Of a stretch of 64,000 bases of DNA, positions 60,125 through 64,000 are shown in pieces. The position numbers and the translations under genes are program-made. Every line of letters starts with the position of its first letter. The stretch's first letter is position 1. The stretch is from Tipula vernalis. Its lineage: Eukaryota > Arthropoda > Insecta > Diptera > Tipulidae. The stretch spans positions 312,328,092-312,392,091 of the forward strand of contig OY282558.1 of assembly GCA_958295665.1 (NCBI GenBank), given 5' to 3'. Below the pieces are notes generated by a model that saw nothing but the letters and a program-made list of their open reading frames with translations, was not told where the DNA came from and searched no databases.

Positions 60125-61262
60125 AAAATGGACCTCATATGGCAATGTGGCGATATAGATTGCACTCAGGAAAGTCAAAACTATCTTTTGGCATCAGCCG
60201 ATGTGTTTGGAAATCCCTGTGGACACGGCCAAGTGATGAGATATTTCAGTAAAATTTTACATTGAATGGTGTTTTAAGAATATTTTGAAAGAACCTTAAA
60301 TGGATTTCATATGGCAATGTGGCTATATAGATTGCACTCAGGGAAGTCAAAACTATCTTTTGGCATCAGCCGATGTGTTTGAAAATCCCTGTGGACACGA
60401 CCAAGTGATGAGACATTTCAATAAAATTTTACATTTTTTACAAATGGTGTTTAAAGAATATTTCGTAAGAACCTTAAATGGACCTCATATGTAAATGTGG
60501 CTATATAGATTGCACTGAGGGAAGTCAAAACTATTTTTTGGCATTAGCCGATGTGTTTGGAAATCCCTGTGGACCCGGCCAAGTGATGAGATATTTCAGT
60601 AAAATTTTACATTGAATGGTGTTTTAGGAATATTTCGTAAGAACCTTAAATGGACCTTATATGGAAATGCAGCTGTATAGATTGCAGGGAAGTCAAAACT
60701 ATCTTTTGGCATTAGCCGATGTGTTTGGAAATCCCTGTGTACACGACCAAGTGATGAGATATTTCAATAAAATTTTACATTGAATGGTGTTTTAACAATA
60801 TTTCGTAAGAACCTTAAATGGACCTCATATGGCAATGTGCCTATATAGATTGCACTCAGGGCAGTCAAAACTATCTTCTGGCATCAGCCGATGTGTTTGG
60901 AAATCCCTGTGGACACGGCCAAGTAGTGAGATATTTCAGTTAATTTTTACATTAAATGGTGTTTTAAGAATATTTCGTAAGAACCTTAAATGGACCTCAT
61001 ATAGCAATGTGGCGATATAGATTGCACTCAGGGATGTCAAAACTATCTTTTGGCATTAGCCGATGTGTTTAAAAATCCCTGTGGACACAACCAAGTGATG
61101 AGATATTTCAATAAAATTTTACATTGAATGTTGTTTTAACAATATTTTGCAAGAACCTTAAATGGACCTCATATGGAAATGCAGCTATATAGATTGCACT
61201 GAGGAAAGTCAAAACTATCTTTCAGCATCAGTCGATGTGTTTGGAAATCCTTGTGGGCACCG
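60125..61262 (+). repeat. Tandem array of seven ~172-bp units with a recurrent short frame
   Basis: ATGGACCTCATATGG-type words start units at 60,128, 60,300, 60,478, 60,650, 60,818, 60,990 and 61,162 (periods 172, 178, 172, 168, 172, 172); the last unit is partial. Most units have a frame of about 45 codons beginning MDLIWQCGYIDCTQGSQNYL and containing ADVFGNPCGH. Unit 4 has a frameshift, unit 6 an early stop and unit 2 a small insertion. The Cys pattern with VFGNPC faintly resembles the C-terminal half of SUEL-type galactose-binding lectin domains, so the unit might derive from a captured exon. No evidence of expression is visible. Confidence 0.8.
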
Positions 61263-62054
61263 CTACACTATGATTTATATTGGTATAGATAATGTCATTT
61301 TATATTTTAAGTATCCATTAAATTTTATGTATTTTAAAATATTAAATTAATTAATTAGTTTAAAATTTAGGTAAACATAATTGACGATTTCAATTTTTTT
61401 TCGAGATTCAAACTAATAAAAAGAAGTTTTTGTTTGGAAATTTCGGGCCCTCACGAAACTTTTAGTATATTCAGCTAAGACACACACTCCGAAAAAATTT
61501 TCGAATTAACTACTTAGAGGACTTATCAAAACTATTTCCATTACAGTTATTAAATATAGTTTCATTATGTATTAAAAATGATATAAATGATAAAACTATA
61601 CCATAAAAGATTTGGCAGATTTGCTAATGGTAAATTACTCCTTTATGGAAAGTGATTATACTAAAGTAAGTACTGCCATTTTATTGTTTCTTACTATTCC
61701 GGTTATGGGTAGCTTCATCTGAAAGATCTTTCAGCAAATTAAAAATTATTAAAAGCTACCTTAGAAGCAAGATGGGACAAACTAATCGCGTTTAATCGAA
61801 ACATGAGCCATTTTTTAACATTGTCGCTTCCTTAATTAAATATTAGTACACATTTTACATATTCGTTTGTATTAACAGATAAATGAATAAATTATTAATA
61901 AACCGAAAATGACGAAATAAATTTAATTCCAGATATATTTTATTTCGGGATGGAATGTTATTTTGAGTGATTTCTTAATATTTTTCGGGCTGAGAGGCTT
62001 TTTCTTTTAGAAGAGTTTTTTTCGGGATTGTTTTCGGGCTAACTTCACATACAT

Positions 62055-62550
62055 CATAATTAAGTCGATTTGCAAATCATCTTAAAATACAATTTTTAGA
62101 TAATTTCCGTGGTTCAACAGCTATTCCACAACAGATTTATTTGCATTCTTATTTAGACCAGATGGTTAATTGTGAGACATATTTCTTCGGATTAAAATAG
62201 CTATTCTACCGATTGGTTGTCCTACGTGGTCATTTCTGTATAAAATATAGTTCCTAAAATTAAGTATTTAATTCGGCTTCAAATGAGTTTCTTTTAGTAA
62301 ACTAACGTCATTGTTACTGTCAGTAAGAAATTTTTCCAATAAATATTTCTTAGGTTAAACTTTTCGCGCGCTGCATGTATAGAAACTTTTAAATTATTAC
62401 GGATGACCAACATAGAAGTGAACGATTTCCGAGCGCGATCGGGTTTGTTCAATCTTTGTTTAACAATACTTTTTTCGACAGTAAAATATATAAAATGCAT
62501 ATCCTTCATTCGATCCCAGTTGTTGATTGTTAACATTGGGTTGAATATTC
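62055..62550. other. Short stretch with an unrecognised frame
   Basis: An 80-codon minus frame (62,536-62,294) includes RLNKPDRARKSFTSMLVIRN and may be the continuation of the gag-like remnant to its right. It is not identifiable by itself. Confidence 0.3.
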
Positions 62551-62559
62551 CGATTTAAT

Positions 62560-63030
62560 GTAGCTGGAAAGTCGAATGAGTTCCATTCAAATTGAGTATT
62601 ATATTAAGTATTATAGTATTGGCTTCTTTTCATCATTGTTAACTGGGCATTCTTCTGAATCTTTGTATGTATTGGTACAGCATCTGCATTTTGGTTACAT
62701 GAAATGATTTGAACACCCACGACAAACATTAGACACTTGAAGCACTCGTTAAATCGGTTTTGATGTACGTATGTTCCATTTACTTACCATGGGCGCCACG
62801 TATCTTTTACGCTTTCAGCTTGATTAAGTTTGATTGCTCCTTTTTTATACAATACAGTAAACTGCATCACTATTAAATCGTTTAATGCTTAGTTCGTTTA
62901 ATAAATTCAAAATAATTTGCGAGTCCATATCTGGCAAGCCTAACAGTACGTACCTCATTGCCTTAGGTCTCGGTATCCTTATAAACCAGTAACTTACCTG
63001 ACCATCAGTTATAAACTGATTTAAAATCAA
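62560..63030 (-). pseudogene. Jockey-type LINE gag (ORF1) fragment
   Basis: The minus frame 63,030-62,845 reads QVSYWFIRIPRPKAMRYVLL, then GLPDMDSQIILNLLNEL, fitting the conserved region that precedes the zinc knuckles in Jockey-like ORF1 proteins ('..yt....+p...vl+GLp......i...L'). Further on (about 62,700-62,640), out of frame, are CRGCSNHF and KCRCCTNTYKDSEECP, resembling degraded CCHC knuckles ('C..C..H..C..C'). It is on the opposite strand to the RT piece at 63.4 kb, so the two are not parts of one insertion. The N-terminal part is not recognisable. Confidence 0.4.
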
Positions 63031-63034
63031 CTAA

Positions 63035-63390
63035 TAACCATTTTCGCTAAATACGAACACTTTAACTTTTTTTTATCAACTTCAGTCCATATTTCTCAAT
63101 GTTTAATTTTTTCATCGTATCTACCATAGATTACGACCAATTTATATTATAGTTTCTGGAATTCTGCTATACTGCTATCATCTCTATGATTAGCCATTTT
63201 TAATAATTTATTTTGGAAATTATCTGTTAAGGCCCATGGCCTTTTTTTTAAATGTTCCAGTTAATTCTATTCACAAAAAATAATCCTTGTTCCTTGAACT
63301 TTATTTTTTTTACACATACAGAATATTGAATATTGAAATTTTCGTTTGAAAATTTGAAATTTTTTGTGCAAATTAAGATTTCTAAATCGA
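63035..63390. other. AT-rich stretch without genes
   Basis: Nothing recognised; a minus frame covering 63,484-63,248 overlaps the RT piece and looks like a by-product. Confidence 0.4.
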
Positions 63391-63395
63391 ACCTT

Positions 63396-63655
63396 ATCAA
63401 TATTGGAATACTGGCGTTCCACAGGAGTCTGTGATCAGTCCCGTCCCATTTTGCATCTTTCTCAACGATATACCTAATGTCCAAGACTGTGAAAGAGCGT
63501 TATTTGTTGCCGACACGTCAATATACACATCTCACATGTACTCTCAGAATATTATAATTAGACTGAATGCATATTTAAACATTCTAGTCGAATATTTTCA
63601 TAATTGGGATCTGCAAATAAATACAGACAAATCTCAAGCAGTTTAGTTTTCACGT
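63396..63655 (+). pseudogene. Jockey-like LINE reverse transcriptase fragment
   Basis: QYWNTGVPQESVISPVPFCI, LNDIPN, ALFVADTSIYTSH and WDLQINTDKSQAV lie in one frame and match the central RT block of Jockey-clade LINEs: 'GVPQGSvLsP.LF.i..nDiP' and 'ALfADDTai....', then 'W...INt.Ks.av.F'. The G of the PQG motif reads E, and the FADD box reads VADT, so catalytic residues are lost. A TAG stop follows SQAV, with FSRCR still readable after it, as in intact relatives. The thumb region beyond is lost or replaced by the Penelope-like piece starting near 63,735. Confidence 0.7.
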
Positions 63656-63738
63656 TGTAGGATGAATCTCTAAATTGCATCAATCAAGCGTACTTATTTG
63701 TGGCATCCAAGTAGAACGGAAGAATCAAGTGGACTGGA

Positions 63739-64000
63739 TTCCAAGACGACCTTTTCATTTCGGTCCCGTATGTTAAAATTTTGTTCGAAAAAAAATAAAA
63801 TTCTTTTACAAAATTATGATATACAACTTGTTGGTAGAGATTATGAATGTTGATTTCAAAGTTTGGACATGGTTTTATTTACTAAATTAAAAGACAAAAT
63901 TCCTACAGAGTTACAATCAAATTTACTGTATAAATTAAAATGTTCGTGTGGAAAAGAGTATGTGGGTCAAACTAAACAAAATTTTAAAAAACGGGTTCGT
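63739..64000 (+). pseudogene. Penelope-like element, C-terminal region with GIY-YIG nuclease start, runs off the edge
   Basis: Penelope-like retroelements join an RT to a GIY-YIG endonuclease. FISVPYVKILFEKK (63,749-63,790) and, after a frame change in an A run, KILLQNYDIQLVGRDYE represent the linker after the RT. A TGA follows. Then DMVLFTKLKDKIPTELQSNL and LYKLKCSCGKEYVGQTKQNF run open to the last base. The pattern 'y.lkC..C...YVGqTk..f..R' is the start of the GIY-YIG domain as found in these elements, with the Y-V-G-Q-T core intact. The remainder lies beyond the window. A stop and a frameshift indicate a dead copy, although the GIY-YIG part itself is open as far as seen. Confidence 0.65.

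Larger units (their letters stand above)
59317..62054. mobile_element. 2.7-kb composite: hAT-derived inverted arms around a tandem array
   Basis: The left arm 59,317-60,124 and right arm about 61,245-62,054 are inverted copies (roughly 90% identity by eye), both bearing the 3' part of a hAT transposase reading outward. The outer ends match as TGAAGTTAGCCC(A/G)AAAA. Subterminal TTCGGGAT/TTCGGGCT words occur four times in the last 120 bp of the right arm and in the left arm, like transposase-binding motifs. Between the arms are seven ~172-bp repeats. The inner arm junction (GTAGCGGTGC-CACAAGGATTT) is also inverted-repeated and runs into the repeat unit. The structure resembles FB/foldback elements. 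No target duplication was found. Confidence 0.8.

Noticed and set aside
60125..61262. CRISPR-like array
   Set aside because: Units are ~172-bp direct repeats without distinct spacers, in DNA with eukaryotic retrotransposons and hAT arms.
62845..63655. Gag-like and RT-like pieces as one Jockey element
   Set aside because: They lie on opposite strands with gag to the left, so they cannot be parts of one simple insertion.

Overview
The window looks like non-coding DNA of an arthropod, most likely an insect and probably a higher fly. It is very AT-rich, has no long intact reading frame on either strand, and is full of decayed transposable elements of classes common in dipteran genomes. I found no convincing host exon, tRNA or rRNA. 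Gene start calls have little value here because almost every recognisable coding stretch is a pseudogene; the evidence comes from short conserved protein motifs, inverted repeats and target-site duplications.

Left part (1-13 kb). The first 415 bases hold the N-terminal part of a minus-strand piggyBac-like transposase that runs off the edge. From about 10.7 to 6.3 kb on the minus strand are broken gag, zinc-knuckle, protease and reverse-transcriptase pieces of a BEL/Pao LTR retrotransposon, interrupted by unrelated DNA that includes a LINE-like 3' tail and a 15-base G run.

MULE/piggyBac cluster (13-21 kb). Three decayed MULE (Mutator-like) transposase copies lie close together: one on the minus strand (14.6-15.1 kb), two on the plus strand (15.8-18.1 and 18.5-20.1 kb). 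Both plus-strand copies start with a FLYWCH-type zinc finger. A second piggyBac-like transposase pseudogene (16.1-17.05 kb, minus) is nested in the first plus-strand copy, and a foldback sequence lies in the second. Related repeat blocks around the cluster may be the long terminal inverted repeats of the MULE family.

Middle part (21-49 kb). This is mostly AT-rich DNA without genes. It contains a degenerate tandem repeat family (24.9-26.2 and 32.7-33.3 kb), a perfect 86-bp palindrome with a 4-base loop (25.6 kb), a 468-bp foldback MITE built from CGCGATAT-type repeats with a 7-bp target duplication (28.2-28.66 kb), long (TA)n tracts at 14.4 and 31.2 kb, a 3-4 kb cryptically repetitive tract (34.6-38.4 kb) and two LINE-like 3' tails (43.1 and 44.9 kb).

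Right part (49-64 kb). A nearly full-length LINE on the minus strand (49,451-54,290), with an I/LOA-type layout (ORF1; ORF2 with endonuclease, RT, RNase H and a C-terminal CCHC), is bounded by a 12-bp target duplication and a poly(A) tail. It is broken by frameshifts and has apparently lost the ORF1 zinc knuckles. Then come an inverted-repeat element (58.79-59.27 kb) and a 2.7-kb composite (59.3-62.05 kb): two ~800-bp inverted arms carrying the 3' end of a hAT transposase around seven ~172-bp tandem repeats, each with a similar Cys-containing short frame. The window ends in pieces of a Jockey-like gag (minus), a Jockey-like RT (plus) and the C-terminal region of a Penelope-like element (plus, running off the edge).

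These parts do not form a pathway. The window is best read as a layered transposon graveyard, possibly within a large intron or near heterochromatin; that last point is inference.
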